Shown: positions 1-8,696 of the stretch, one piece after another
Layout: every line of letters begins with the position of its first letter
Position numbering within the stretch: the stretch's first letter is position 1
Assembly: GCF_006210265.1 (NCBI RefSeq)
Contig: NZ_VCNC01000004.1
Coordinates: forward strand, 186,001 to 250,000
DNA length: 64,000 nt
Source of the DNA: Desulfovibrio sp. UCD-KL4C
GTDB taxonomy: Bacteria > Desulfobacterota > Desulfovibrionia > Desulfovibrionales > Desulfovibrionaceae
Reading direction: 5' to 3'
The notes under the pieces: generated by a model
Told to the model about the DNA's origin: nothing
Databases searched by the model: none
The model's input: only the letters and a program-made list of their open reading frames with translations
Made by a program: the position numbers and the translations under genes

Positions 1-1723
1 CGAGAGTTATAACATCTTCTTTAAGTTGGAGTGCCACTCCCTGCAGCTCTTCCATACTACTTAAAACTTCAGTAACTACCGTTGACCCGTTCATAGCTTC
101 TTCTTTGGCTTTTCCTGCAGTTTCTGCAGAATTTGAAGCATTATGTGCTACTTCAAGAACAGTGGCATTCATTTGTACCATTGCAGTTGAAGTTTCGGTT
201 ATTTGGACAGATTGTTCCTCAATACCATTTCGTGCATGTTCAATTTGGTCAGTAAGTTCACTTGATGCAGATGAAACAATATTAACGACCTCTTCAAGCT
301 CATGTGCGGCTTGAAGTTTACCTTCTCTTTGTGCTTTATCAGCCTGCAGCTTCGCTTCTGTGGCTTCGTCTACTGCAATATTGGCTCTTTCGGTTTCTTG
401 CTCCGCTTGTCTGCTTTTTTCTTCCGCTTCCAAAATCATATTTTTCAGGTTTTCAACCATGGCTTTAAGAGCTTTGGCAAGAACTCCAATTTCGTCTGCC
501 TGATTGACATCTAATTTTTGTTCAAAGTCCCCGGTGGCCACACTTTCAGCGTAAGATACAGCTTTTTTGATAGGGGTAACAATTCCATTTGTCAGGATCC
601 AAATAACAAGACAGCCCAGAATGGCCGCAGCTCCACCGGCTAGAACTCCTGTTACAGTATTGCTGGAGTTCTTTTCATTTATTATTTGATCTAGCTGTAT
701 TTCTTTTGCAAAGACGACTTCACGTTTGACTTCAATTAAAGTTGCCCAAGGAGTTCCCGTTCTTCCAAGAGAAACTGGCGCTAGTACCCGTACTAAACCG
801 CTTTCTTTGCCTAAATCAACATATTTTTTTCCCTCTTTTACAAAAGCTAGAATTTCTCCTGCATTTTCTAATTTAAGCTGACTTAAAGGCAGACCTACAG
901 TAGTTGGATCTCCGCTATTTGCTACAATAATCCCTTGGTTGCTGATAACTTTTACAGTTGCCTGTCCGTCGTAAAGCTTTTTAGCAACTTCTTCACTTAG
1001 TTTTTGAACGAACCCAAGTCTTATATCTGTTCCGGCTATTCCTAAAAATTTTCCGTTAATTTCAATCGGGACTGACATTGTTGTCAGCCAGTCTGTTTTT
1101 CCCTGAACTATATAAGGGAATGGGTCTAAAATATTTTCTTTGCCAGTTTCTCTAGGAGATAAGTACCAGCCACCCTTGCGGATTCCGTTTGGGTGTGTAC
1201 TAGAGTCTTCATATCCAACCAGTGCCTGACGGGCAATGTTACCTTTCGTATCCCTGTTCCAATAGGGAACGAATCTACCGGATGCATCATACCCCTCAGC
1301 CTTATTGTTTGCATAAAGGCTATCGTAATCATCTATTCCATTAGGTTCCCATGCACTGTAAGTCCCTAAAAATTCCCTATTATCTTTTAAGTTTGTAAGG
1401 AGGATGTCATTAAAAACTTTTCTTAAATTTACTGCGGAACGAATTTTTTCATCTTGCCGAATAGCTTTAAATGAGTTTGCAATTGTTCGTGCTGTAATTA
1501 TGTTAACTTCAAGTTTAGATTGAATATATCGAGCTTTATCTTCTGCCGCAGCTGTCAAAGTCTCTCTGGTTCCTTCTTCAATAAGTTTACTCACTTCACT
1601 TGTAATGAAATTTTGGGAAGCGTTTTGCTGAGAAATTTGCAGGAAAACTAAAATAAGAATTGTTACAACAAGGCAACATCCAGACATAACAACAATTTTT
1701 GTTTTAATCGATTTCATTTCCAT
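1..1723 (-). CDS. Methyl-accepting chemotaxis protein, 3' end outside the window
   Basis: A membrane chemoreceptor that would pass a periplasmic ligand signal to CheA/CheW. Translating the minus strand from the ATG at 1723 (good AGGAGC ribosome site just upstream) gives a short cytoplasmic start, one hydrophobic segment at about residues 10-28, and a long periplasmic part resembling a double Cache sensor with the usual WEPNG, YW and GWY landmarks. A second membrane segment follows (translated around bases 590-670), then a HAMP region and the start of a coiled, Ala/Glu-rich signalling domain that runs off the window. The frame is open throughout. The ligand cannot be read from sequence. The upstream gap 1724-1958 is AT-rich and I see no gene in it. 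Confidence 0.9.
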   Translation of the reverse strand, partial: MEMKSIKTKIVVMSGCCLVVTILILVFLQISQQNASQNFITSEVSKLIEEGTRETLTAAAEDKARYIQSKLEVNIITARTIANSFKAIRQDEKIRSAVNLRKVFNDILLTNLKDNREFLGTYSAWEPNGIDDYDSLYANNKAEGYDASGRFVPYWNRDTKGNIARQALVGYEDSSTHPNGIRKGGWYLSPRETGKENILDPFPYIVQGKTDWLTTMSVPIEINGKFLGIAGTDIRLGFVQKLSEEVAKKLYDGQATVKVISNQGIIVANSGDPTTVGLPLSQLKLENAGEILAFVKEGKKYVDLGKESGLVRVLAPVSLGRTGTPWATLIEVKREVVFAKEIQLDQIINEKNSSNTVTGVLAGGAAAILGCLVIWILTNGIVTPIKKAVSYAESVATGDFEQKLDVNQADEIGVLAKALKAMVENLKNMILEAEEKSRQAEQETERANIAVDEATEAKLQADKAQREGKLQAAHELEEVVNIVSSASSELTDQIEHARNGIEEQSVQITETSTAMVQMNATVLEVAHNASNSAETAGKAKEEAMNGSTVVTEVLSSMEELQGVALQLKEDVITL

Positions 1724-1958
1724 TTTTGCTCCTAGCCCAAATATTGCTTTTTATTAAACAAGTTTCATCCTGACAGGGTATAAAAAAATAATACTATACT
1801 TAACTATAAACGATTCCTCCATTATGTAAAGTTTTTAAAGATTTTTATGCCAAGGTTTTTAATAGTTAAGTAAAGCTCCTATTTTAGTATAGATTACTCG
1901 TAGTAAAATTTTTTATCTATTATAAATTAAAATATTTAGCTTTCGATGTGATAATAAA

Positions 1959-1995
1959 AAAGCCAGCCTCCTTAATTGGAGACTGGCTTTACTTA
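1959..1995 (-). terminator. Rho-independent terminator
   Basis: Arms AGCCAGCCTCC and GGAGACTGGCT pair around a short AATTAA loop; read on the minus strand the hairpin is followed by a run of six T. It would end transcription coming from the ncRNA/agcS side (minus strand) before the chemoreceptor gene. The plus-strand side also has a short T-rich tail, so it may work in both directions. Confidence 0.75.
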
Positions 1996-2142
1996 AAGCA
2001 CGCCATAGTTATTGCCTCGAACTAAGTAGTTCGAAAAAGAATCTTCTCTCTCTGTTTTTAATCTTTTCGCCTGGGTACGACTTGCAGTCAGCGTTTAGCT
2101 TAAGCTAGCAGAACCCGTTTAGACCAGTTTGTTTTATATCAA
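1996..2142. other. Gap between terminator and RNA candidate, no gene seen
   Basis: No convincing reading frame on either strand. It holds two small palindromes (CGAACTACTTAGTTCG near 2019-2034 and a TTAGCTTAAGCTA core near 2096-2108). I considered a tmRNA tag reading here and dropped it. Confidence 0.4.
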
Positions 2143-2310
2143 TAAAAAGTCCTCCTTGTCGTTTGACAGGGGCTGGAGACGCCCGGCAACACTCGCTGTG
2201 AAGGTGGTGAGGTCCGCCATGCTGCTCATCCCGTAAGGGCACGGTTTGCGATTGCTCTGAGTTCGCATATTATGCGAGGTTGCCGGGGAAAATACTCCAT
2301 GACCTGATTA
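2143..2310 (-). ncRNA. Structured RNA candidate, perhaps 6S-like
   Basis: A long imperfect stem closes about 80 nt: CCCGGCAAC plus CTCGC at 2182-2196 pairs with GCGAG plus GTTGCCGGG at 2274-2287, one base bulged, and an outer GGAG/CTCC pair extends it (2175-2178 with 2295-2298). The GC content is well above the neighbouring gap. Read on the minus strand, the structure is followed by a weak hairpin and TTTTT at about 2143-2147, so a transcript of about 165 nt is plausible. Length and a long closing stem with internal loops would suit 6S RNA, but I could not match the conserved 6S, SRP or tmRNA cores. It lies just downstream of agcS and could also be part of that 3' UTR. Confidence 0.35.
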
Positions 2311-2326
2311 AGTTGGTTAACACCGC

Positions 2327-3700
2327 CTAAAGTGCGGCGTCCTTTTCATCTTTTATTTTTTTAGCTTTAAAGTACTTATTTGTTTCTGCGACTACAACTG
2401 GGGTCAGTAGTAACAACCCTATAAGGTTAGGAATAGCCATTAAGCCGTTCAGAGTATCTGATATGTTCCAGACCAGACTGAGTTTGGCTACAGCTCCTAC
2501 CCCTACAAAGCATACAAATAGTATGCGGTATGGCATTATCGCTTTGACACCGAGTAGATATTCAATAGATTTTTCACCATAGTAACTCCAACCGAGAATG
2601 GTAGAGTATGCAAACAGAATTAAGCCGATAGTTACAACGTGAGCACCACCTGGCATACCTGCAGCAAAAGCTATAGTTGTTAATTCAGCGCCGGTTGCTC
2701 CGCCTGACCATGTTCCGGTAAGGATCAAAACAAGACCGGTCATTGTACAGACGATAATGGTATCGATGAATGTCTGAGTCATAGAAACCAGAGCTTGAGT
2801 GATTGGACTCTTGGTTTGCGCAGCAGCAGCAGCGATAGGAGCACTACCCAATCCGGATTCGTTTGAGAAAACGCCTCGGGCAACACCCATGCGGATACAC
2901 ATCATAATTGATGCTCCGGCAAATCCACCTACAGCTGCAGTAGGAGTAAAGGCCTGCTCAACGATGAAAGCTAAGGCAGCTGGAACCTGCGCGATATTGG
3001 CGATGATGATGTAGGCTGCGCCGGCCATGTAGAAAACAATCATTACTGGAACAAGGAGGCCTGTTACACGACCGATATTCTTGATTCCGCCAAGAATAAC
3101 AGCAGCAGTACAGACCATGAGGACGATTCCGGTTACCATCGGTGAGATATGGTAAGTGCTTTCAACAGCATCTGCTACTGAATTTGACTGCACCATATTA
3201 CCGATGCCGAATGCAGCTATGGAGGCACAGATAGCAAAGATAGTTCCAAGCCAAGGCATTTTTAGACCGGCGGAAATATAATACATCGGTCCACCGCTCA
3301 TCTCTCCGTGTTCGTCAACGATTCTGTATTTTACAGCCAGAACTGCTTCCGAATACTTTGTAGCCATTCCAACAAGACCGGTGATCCACATCCAGAATAA
3401 AGCTCCGGGGCCTCCCATTGCAATCGCTGTGGCTACCCCTGCAATGTTACCGGTTCCGACTGTTGCCGAAAGGGCCGTCATCAGTGCCTGAAAGTGTGTG
3501 ATATCCCCTGGTTCATCAGAAGGTTCATGACGTTTAATAAGGGCGAGATACAGAGCGTACCATAGTTTTCTGAATTGAATGCCGCGCAGAGAAAATGTGA
3601 GCCAAAATCCAGTTCCAACAAGTAAAATCAACATCGGCGGTCCCCATGCGAACGCACCGATTTTACCAACAATTCCATCCAGTGTAGTCAAAAAATCCAT
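2327..3700 (-). CDS. agcS: Sodium:alanine (glycine) symporter, AGCS family
   Basis: A 457-residue inner-membrane transporter that takes up alanine or glycine with Na+. It has about ten hydrophobic segments and the two family landmarks: [11 protein letters not shown] followed by [10 protein letters not shown] in the N-terminal half, and [19 protein letters not shown] near residue 280. The length is normal for the family. AAGGAG lies 11 nt before the ATG at 3700. The gene is 83 bp downstream of alanine dehydrogenase on the same strand, so uptake and oxidative deamination of alanine are probably co-transcribed from the sigma-54 promoter upstream of ald. The precise amino acid is inferred from the neighbour; the family also includes glycine carriers. 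Confidence 0.93.
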   Translation of the reverse strand: MDFLTTLDGIVGKIGAFAWGPPMLILLVGTGFWLTFSLRGIQFRKLWYALYLALIKRHEPSDEPGDITHFQALMTALSATVGTGNIAGVATAIAMGGPGALFWMWITGLVGMATKYSEAVLAVKYRIVDEHGEMSGGPMYYISAGLKMPWLGTIFAICASIAAFGIGNMVQSNSVADAVESTYHISPMVTGIVLMVCTAAVILGGIKNIGRVTGLLVPVMIVFYMAGAAYIIIANIAQVPAALAFIVEQAFTPTAAVGGFAGASIMMCIRMGVARGVFSNESGLGSAPIAAAAAQTKSPITQALVSMTQTFIDTIIVCTMTGLVLILTGTWSGGATGAELTTIAFAAGMPGGAHVVTIGLILFAYSTILGWSYYGEKSIEYLLGVKAIMPYRILFVCFVGVGAVAKLSLVWNISDTLNGLMAIPNLIGLLLLTPVVVAETNKYFKAKKIKDEKDAAL

Positions 3701-3717
3701 AAGTAAGTAGTCTCCTT

Positions 3718-3746
3718 GGGCTTTTATATATAAGATATAAAAGCCC
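3718..3746 (-). promoter_or_regulatory. Intercistronic hairpin between ald and agcS
   Basis: GGGCTTTTATAT and its complement ATATAAAAGCCC form a 12-bp stem. On the minus strand it ends directly before the AAGGAG ribosome site of agcS and has no T-run after it, so it looks like an mRNA processing, stability or attenuation element, not a simple terminator. It could set different levels of Ald and symporter from one transcript. Confidence 0.5.
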
Positions 3747-3783
3747 TTATTGAGATTAATCGGAGGCGCTTACACGCTAAAAT

Positions 3784-4899
3784 CTATTGCAGTACTTTCT
3801 CCACAGGAACGTATTCAAGGTTAAATGCATCAGCAACACCTTTAAAGGTAACATCACCTTTAACCATGTTGATACCTGTTTTAACTCCGTTGTTGTCGAG
3901 CGCAGCCTGTTTCCAGCCTTTGTTTGCGATCTGGACAGCATAAGGAAGAGTTGCGTTGGTGAGGGCCATTGTTGATGTCATTGGGACAGCGCCAGGCATA
4001 TTGGCAACGCAGTAATGAATTACACCGTCAATATTGTAAACAGGGTCTCCGTGAGTAGTTGCTTTAGATGTTTCAAAACAACCACCCTGGTCGATAGCTA
4101 CGTCAACAATAACAGCTCCGTCTTTCATAGATTTGAGCATGTCGCGGGTAACAAGTTTAGGTGCTTTAGCTCCGGCGACAAGAACTGCTCCGATAACGAC
4201 ATCAGCTTCCAGAACAAGTTCACGAAGAAGGGTAGGGGAGCTCATCATTGGGAAGCAATTTTTAGGCATAACTTCTGAGAGGTGACGGAGTCTGTCGAGG
4301 TTCATGTCGAGCAGAGATACTTTTGCGCCAAGTCCGCAAGCCATCTGAGCAGCATTTGTACCAACAACACCACCACCGATGACGACAACGTTAGCTGGAG
4401 CAACACCGGTTACGCCACCCATGAGAAGTCCTCTTCCACCGTAGAAACGTTCGAGATATTTTGCTGCTTCCTGAATAGACATGCGTCCAGCAACTTCACT
4501 CATAGGAGTAAGCAAAGGAAGATCTCCTGCAGCACCTACAACTGTTTCGTATGCGATAGCGACTGATTTATTTTTGATAAAAGCTCTTGTGAGAGGTTCG
4601 TCAGGAGCAAAGTGGAAATATGTGAAAACAATCTGTCCTTCGCGGACCATGTCATACTCAGAAGGCTGTGGTTCTTTAACATGCATTACCATTTCACAGT
4701 TTTTGTATATTTCAGCAGGTTTATCAATGATTTTTGCTCCTGCTGCAACATAGTCTTCATCAGGGAAATTACTACCGACGCCTGCAGATTTTTCAACCAT
4801 AACTTCATGGCCGTTTGCGCGCATTACTTCTACGCCGGCAGGTGTCATTGCAACTCTGTTTTCTTCAGACTTAATTTCTTTTAGGATTCCTACTTTCAT
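3784..4899 (-). CDS. ald: L-alanine dehydrogenase
   Basis: Catalyses reversible NAD-dependent conversion of L-alanine to pyruvate and ammonia in the cytoplasm; in sulfate reducers this feeds alanine-derived electrons and pyruvate into metabolism. The 371-residue protein is the usual length. The start MKVGILKEIK is typical, the catalytic lysine lies in MHVKEPQ (about residue 75) and the catalytic histidine in YFHFAPDEP (about residue 96). The Rossmann NAD site is VVVIGGGVVGTNAAQMA near residue 170. CAGGAGAT precedes the ATG at 4899. It heads the ald-agcS unit and is probably activated by the ACT-PAS-AAA regulator encoded just upstream, from the sigma-54 promoter at 4991-5006. Confidence 0.97.
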   Translation of the reverse strand: MKVGILKEIKSEENRVAMTPAGVEVMRANGHEVMVEKSAGVGSNFPDEDYVAAGAKIIDKPAEIYKNCEMVMHVKEPQPSEYDMVREGQIVFTYFHFAPDEPLTRAFIKNKSVAIAYETVVGAAGDLPLLTPMSEVAGRMSIQEAAKYLERFYGGRGLLMGGVTGVAPANVVVIGGGVVGTNAAQMACGLGAKVSLLDMNLDRLRHLSEVMPKNCFPMMSSPTLLRELVLEADVVIGAVLVAGAKAPKLVTRDMLKSMKDGAVIVDVAIDQGGCFETSKATTHGDPVYNIDGVIHYCVANMPGAVPMTSTMALTNATLPYAVQIANKGWKQAALDNNGVKTGINMVKGDVTFKGVADAFNLEYVPVEKVLQ

Positions 4900-4990
4900 T
4901 TTTAATCTCCTGATACTTAACTGTTTAACTAGTTATTTTGAGCGGTTGAAGTGAATACCTATATTAACAACACTTTGTCTACTTCTGTAA

Positions 4991-5006
4991 GGCAATCCTC
5001 GTGCCA
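4991..5006 (-). promoter_or_regulatory. Sigma-54 (RpoN) promoter of ald
   Basis: Read on the minus strand this is TGGCAC, five bases, then TTGCC, an excellent match to the -24/-12 consensus TGGCAC-N5-TTGC. It lies about 90 bp upstream of the ald start codon, giving a plausible 5' UTR of about 80 nt. A sigma-54 activator gene lies on the other side of the same gap. Confidence 0.85.
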
Positions 5007-5055
5007 TATTAGAAAAATATTGATGTTTTCCTTAGTAAAAAATGCAGAAAGGTTG

Positions 5056-5132
5056 TGGAATTGGCATAGGAGTAGGGTTTACCTAAATTGCTGTGAAGGG
5101 ATTCTTTGGTCAAAGCTGTCTTTGGAATTGGC
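5056..5132. promoter_or_regulatory. Possible activator binding repeats upstream of ald
   Basis: The decamer TGGAATTGGC occurs at 5056-5065 and again at 5123-5132, in the same orientation, 67 bp apart (about 6.4 helical turns), 50-130 bp upstream of the sigma-54 promoter. That is where enhancer sites of a sigma-54 activator are expected. Only two copies are visible. The rest of the gap 4900-5219 shows no gene. Confidence 0.4.
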
Positions 5133-5219
5133 TTACAAGTGGTAACAGAAAGTAGGGAATGGTATGTATTAGTACCAAATAAATATGATAAGTACTTTAA
5201 AGAGCTGTAATGATAGTCT

Positions 5220-6896
5220 TTATGTTAGTGGTTCTATTTCGTTCCTGCGGTACGATTTGTTACCACATTGGATTTGATATTTCTCAATCTTTTTGAGTAG
5301 TGCTGTGTGAGATATATTTAGTTTTTTAGCAGCCTTGCGGATACTTGGTGTAGAATTGAGTGCTTCAATGAGTATGGCCGATTCGTATTTGGCAATCAGG
5401 TCTTTTAATGGCTTTCCTTCTATTTCGGCAGGTGCTGAGCATCCGCGTTTGCACTTTTTTTGAGGTTCAGAACTTAGACATATTGCACTTGTGCCGATTT
5501 CACTTGAGTCACTAAGAAGGGCAGCACGTTCTATAACATTTTGTAATTCTCTTACATTTCCTGACCAACAGTGACTGTATAGTTTCTGCAAAGCGTCAGG
5601 GCTGATAGTCTGAGCTTTTTTATCCAGTTTCAGATTAAATTGCTGAAGGAAGTTGTCAACCAGAAGAGGAATGTCTGTGAGTCTTTCTCTTAAAGGAGGG
5701 ATTTGAATGGTTAGCACATTAATTCTATAAAAGAGATCTTCACGGAATTCTCCGTTATCGACCATTTCTTTAAGGTTCTTGTTGGTGGCGGTAATGACGC
5801 GGGCATTAACGGGAATTTCTTCGAATCCACCGATTCTACGTACAAGTCCTTCCTGTAGTACTCTGAGTATCTTGGCTTGTGGCCCGGGTGGCATGTCTCC
5901 GATTTCATCAAGAAAGATTGTGCCATTGTGGGCTGCCTCGAATAATCCAGGTTTCCCTTTCTTTTTAGCCCCGGTAAATGCACCGTCTACATAGCCGAAT
6001 AGCTCGCTTTCAATAAGCGGTTCCGGCAGAGCTGCACAGTTTATAGGGATAAAAGGTCCGGTTCTGCCGCTTTCAAAGTGAATGGCTTTGGCGAAAAGTT
6101 CCTTACCCGTGCCGCTTTCTCCGGTAATTGAAACAGTAGTATCGGTTCCTGCAATTTTTCTGGCAAAAGCAATAAGATTTTTGATGGATGGCCGTTGACC
6201 TATAAAATCGTCAAAAGTAAATTCCAGAGGAGTCGAAACCGCGTCGACCATAGCTTTTACTTCTCTAAGGTCTTTCATTAAAAGTACAGCCCCGACAAAA
6301 TTGCCCTGAGAATCGTTTATAGGTTTTGCAGAACCGTAAAACTCAACTCTTCCAGTACTGGTTACAACGGATTTTCTTCTGCTGACCGGTACTCTTTTTT
6401 CAAGACATTCCATGAGGATGTTGTTTTCTTTCGGACTGGTTTCTTTGACGTGAACTCCGATTATGTTCTCATGGACCATGCCGAGAAGGCGACATGCAAC
6501 TTTGTTGGCTGTGTTGATTATACCGGTTGAATCAACAGAGAGGACTCCTTCGCTCATGCCATCAAAAAGAGTTCTAAACCACTTGTCTCTCTTTTCTTGA
6601 GGTAATCTTCTCAGTTCACTATGGCTTTCGAGTTTCGGCAGAGTGGAGAAGAGAGAGAATAAAGCTCTTTTATCAAAATTTTGAGTTGTTTTTTCGATTT
6701 CAACAGAAATTTTTGCGAAGCCGTCTTTCTGTTCTACTTCCATGCTGATAATATTAAGTCCCTGGTCTGTCATTAACTTAGCGATATCAAAGACAATTCC
6801 TATTCTATCTTCAAAGAGAAGCTTGAACTTGAGGTTACTAGCATTCTTGTTTGAGTTGGGCTGTAGGTTTTCTCTAATGCGAATAGGGGCTTTCAT
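5220..6896 (-). CDS. TyrR-like sigma-54 activator (ACT-PAS-AAA+-Fis)
   Basis: A 558-residue enhancer-binding protein that would remodel RNA polymerase-sigma-54. Domains in order: ACT-like amino-acid sensing domain (about 20-95, FKLLFEDRIGIVFDIAKL), PAS (about 105-215), AAA+ with Walker A GESGTGKE, the sigma-54 contact loop GAFTGA, Walker B IFLDEIGD, and a C-terminal Fis-type helix-turn-helix (SIRKAAKKLNISHTALLKKI). This order is that of TyrR/PhhR, which sense amino acids. It is adjacent to ald-agcS and its sigma-54 promoter, so control of alanine use is likely. AAGGAA lies about 11 nt before the ATG. The inducer is unknown; alanine is a guess from context. Confidence 0.9.
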   Translation of the reverse strand: MKAPIRIRENLQPNSNKNASNLKFKLLFEDRIGIVFDIAKLMTDQGLNIISMEVEQKDGFAKISVEIEKTTQNFDKRALFSLFSTLPKLESHSELRRLPQEKRDKWFRTLFDGMSEGVLSVDSTGIINTANKVACRLLGMVHENIIGVHVKETSPKENNILMECLEKRVPVSRRKSVVTSTGRVEFYGSAKPINDSQGNFVGAVLLMKDLREVKAMVDAVSTPLEFTFDDFIGQRPSIKNLIAFARKIAGTDTTVSITGESGTGKELFAKAIHFESGRTGPFIPINCAALPEPLIESELFGYVDGAFTGAKKKGKPGLFEAAHNGTIFLDEIGDMPPGPQAKILRVLQEGLVRRIGGFEEIPVNARVITATNKNLKEMVDNGEFREDLFYRINVLTIQIPPLRERLTDIPLLVDNFLQQFNLKLDKKAQTISPDALQKLYSHCWSGNVRELQNVIERAALLSDSSEIGTSAICLSSEPQKKCKRGCSAPAEIEGKPLKDLIAKYESAILIEALNSTPSIRKAAKKLNISHTALLKKIEKYQIQCGNKSYRRNEIEPLT

Positions 6897-6918
6897 AGTA
6901 ACGTTTTTCCTTAATTAC

Positions 6919-6950
6919 AGTTTGTCCGCTAAAATTTTAGCGGACAAACT
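6919..6950. promoter_or_regulatory. Perfect 32-bp palindrome before the TyrR-like gene
   Basis: AGTTTGTCCGCTAAAA and its exact reverse complement are joined with no spacer. It is centred about 38 bp upstream of the regulator start codon. It could be an autoregulatory operator, or form a transcript hairpin. No converging plus-strand gene ends here, which argues against a terminator. Confidence 0.5.
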
Positions 6951-7180
6951 TTTGTTTTGGAACGTGAACTAAATCAGCTTAATGGAGCAGCGTTAAACAC
7001 AGGATATTTAAATTGTAATGATTTATCTAATTAATATATCAAGCACACTAAGCCACAATTTTCTCAATTACTAGTTTGAATTTTGATTTTTCGGAACATT
7101 GTAACTTTCATCTGTGGCAACAGTTTGCCAGTCTTGTACTTTTGGCAAGAGACACTTTCAGTGTTTCTTGCATTATTTTC

Positions 7181-8497
7181 TCAGGGCATGACCAAAGTGA
7201 CAAGATCATAATCAGTTACACTTTCAATTTCAGCCTCGACCATCATTCCAGGAGCAAGCTTTACTCCGCCTTCAGGAGCGCTTATGTACGTTATTCCATC
7301 TACTTCCGGTGCTTGGAACCAGACTCTTCCGGTAAAAAGGCCATCCCATTCATCACTTGGTTCCTCAACAAGAACCTGAATTGTTTCGCCAACTTTTTCA
7401 TTCAGAATTTCACGGCTGATAGAAGCTTGCAGCTCCATCAGAATATTGCGTCTTTCTTCACGCAATTCTTCGGGAAGCTGCTCCATCTCACCCGCAGGAG
7501 TTCCTTCTTCAGCTTGATAAGCAAAAACACCCAAGTTTTGAAATTTAGTTTCTTTCACAAATTTGAGTAGTTCATTAAAATGTTCATCTGTTTCACCTGG
7601 ATATCCAACGATAATGCTGGTACGCAGTACTGCCTCAGGAATATGTTTGCGGACCTTATCGATAACTTTTCTAGGATCGCGGGCAAAAGGGCGGCCCATG
7701 GAGGAAAGCACATCAGAGTGGGCATGCTGAATAGGAATATCAAAATATGGTAAGAAGGGTTTGCCCGCTCCAGCTAGAAATTCCAACATGGAATCAGTCA
7801 TTCCTGCAGGATATAGGTACATAAGTCTGAGCCATTCAAGTCCCTTGAGGGGGAGAAGCTGCTCAATCAAAGATTTCAAATTTATATCAGGATTGTTTAG
7901 GTCTGCCCCGTAAGCTGTAGTATCCTGACCGACGACGACAAGTTCAGGAATACCTTGCTCCAGAATCTCTTTTGATTCGGTAATAAGGGTGGAAGGTTTC
8001 TTACTTACCTGCGGACCGCGTATAGACGGGATTGTACAGAATCTGCATGAATGAGAGCATCCTTCACTGATTTTAAGGTACGCAAAGGATGGGCCGGTGC
8101 TGATAGCCCTTTGATATGTTTTTGGAAGCTCACGCTTAAGAGCTTTGGCGGCCATTACAGGCCATGAATCCAGATCAAAGGTTGAAAGCCATAGATCCAC
8201 TTCCGGTAAATCTTCTTCCTGCTTTCCGTATCTGCTGACAAGGCATCCAGCTACAGCAAGTACAGGTTTAGGAGTAATGTCTTCAATGGCATTGGCTACT
8301 TCTAGGATTGACTGTACTGATTCTTCAACTGCAGGCCTTATGAAGCCACATGTATTTATGAGGACAAGATCTGATTTTTCAGGACTTTCTGCTGCAATCA
8401 TATTGCCGCCCAACGCTCCAAGCATTCTTTCTGTATCAACTCTGTTTTTGGGACAGCCGAGGCTTATTGTGAAAACTTTTAATTTTTTATTAGGCAT
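7181..8497 (-). CDS. rimO: Ribosomal protein S12 methylthiotransferase
   Basis: Radical-SAM enzyme that methylthiolates an aspartate of ribosomal protein S12 using two 4Fe-4S clusters. In 438 residues it shows the N-terminal cluster domain (SLGCPKNRVDTERMLG, later NTCGFI and VAGCL), the radical-SAM motif CSHSCRFC (about residue 145), and a C-terminal TRAM-like beta domain. The RimO-type ISEGCSHSCRFC and short linker favour RimO over MiaB. Only a weak ribosome site (GGAATAA) is seen before the ATG at 8497. It appears to be a single gene with no operon partner. Confidence 0.95.
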   Translation of the reverse strand: MPNKKLKVFTISLGCPKNRVDTERMLGALGGNMIAAESPEKSDLVLINTCGFIRPAVEESVQSILEVANAIEDITPKPVLAVAGCLVSRYGKQEEDLPEVDLWLSTFDLDSWPVMAAKALKRELPKTYQRAISTGPSFAYLKISEGCSHSCRFCTIPSIRGPQVSKKPSTLITESKEILEQGIPELVVVGQDTTAYGADLNNPDINLKSLIEQLLPLKGLEWLRLMYLYPAGMTDSMLEFLAGAGKPFLPYFDIPIQHAHSDVLSSMGRPFARDPRKVIDKVRKHIPEAVLRTSIIVGYPGETDEHFNELLKFVKETKFQNLGVFAYQAEEGTPAGEMEQLPEELREERRNILMELQASISREILNEKVGETIQVLVEEPSDEWDGLFTGRVWFQAPEVDGITYISAPEGGVKLAPGMMVEAEIESVTDYDLVTLVMP

Positions 8498-8630
8498 GAA
8501 ATTTATTCCATATTGAGAAAATTATTTTAGATTTGTAATGATTTCGCGGTGAATTGTCTGTGAACTCGAATTTCACCCTGTTTACCCCATTCTTTTATAT
8601 CTGCAAAGGTGGAAATATGGTGATTAGAAA

Positions 8631-8660
8631 TTGTTAATTTTTCTTAAAATAGTTTATTCT
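8631..8660 (+). promoter_or_regulatory. Possible sigma-70 promoter of the PAS kinase gene
   Basis: TTGTTA, 18 bases, then TATTCT, 37 bp before the start codon at 8697. Both hexamers match the consensus in four or five positions in an AT-rich gap, so chance is possible. Confidence 0.3.
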
Positions 8661-8696
8661 TGCCTATTACCACCGATATAGCCAGAGGGAGAGATT

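Noticed and set aside
1996-2142. Possible tmRNA tag (a frame reading NNYGVL then stop on the minus strand)
   Set aside because: The tag does not end in the usual ALAA-type residues and no tRNA-like acceptor or CCA end could be found.
2182-2287. Signal recognition particle RNA
   Set aside because: The GGAA tetraloop and the conserved CAGG/AGCAGC apical motif are not present in the right arrangement.
4015-4884. Several 85-95-codon plus-strand frames
   Set aside because: All are antisense to the clearly conserved ald gene.
7076-7570. 164-codon plus-strand open frame
   Set aside because: It lies antisense to rimO, has no ribosome site and shows no protein-like composition.
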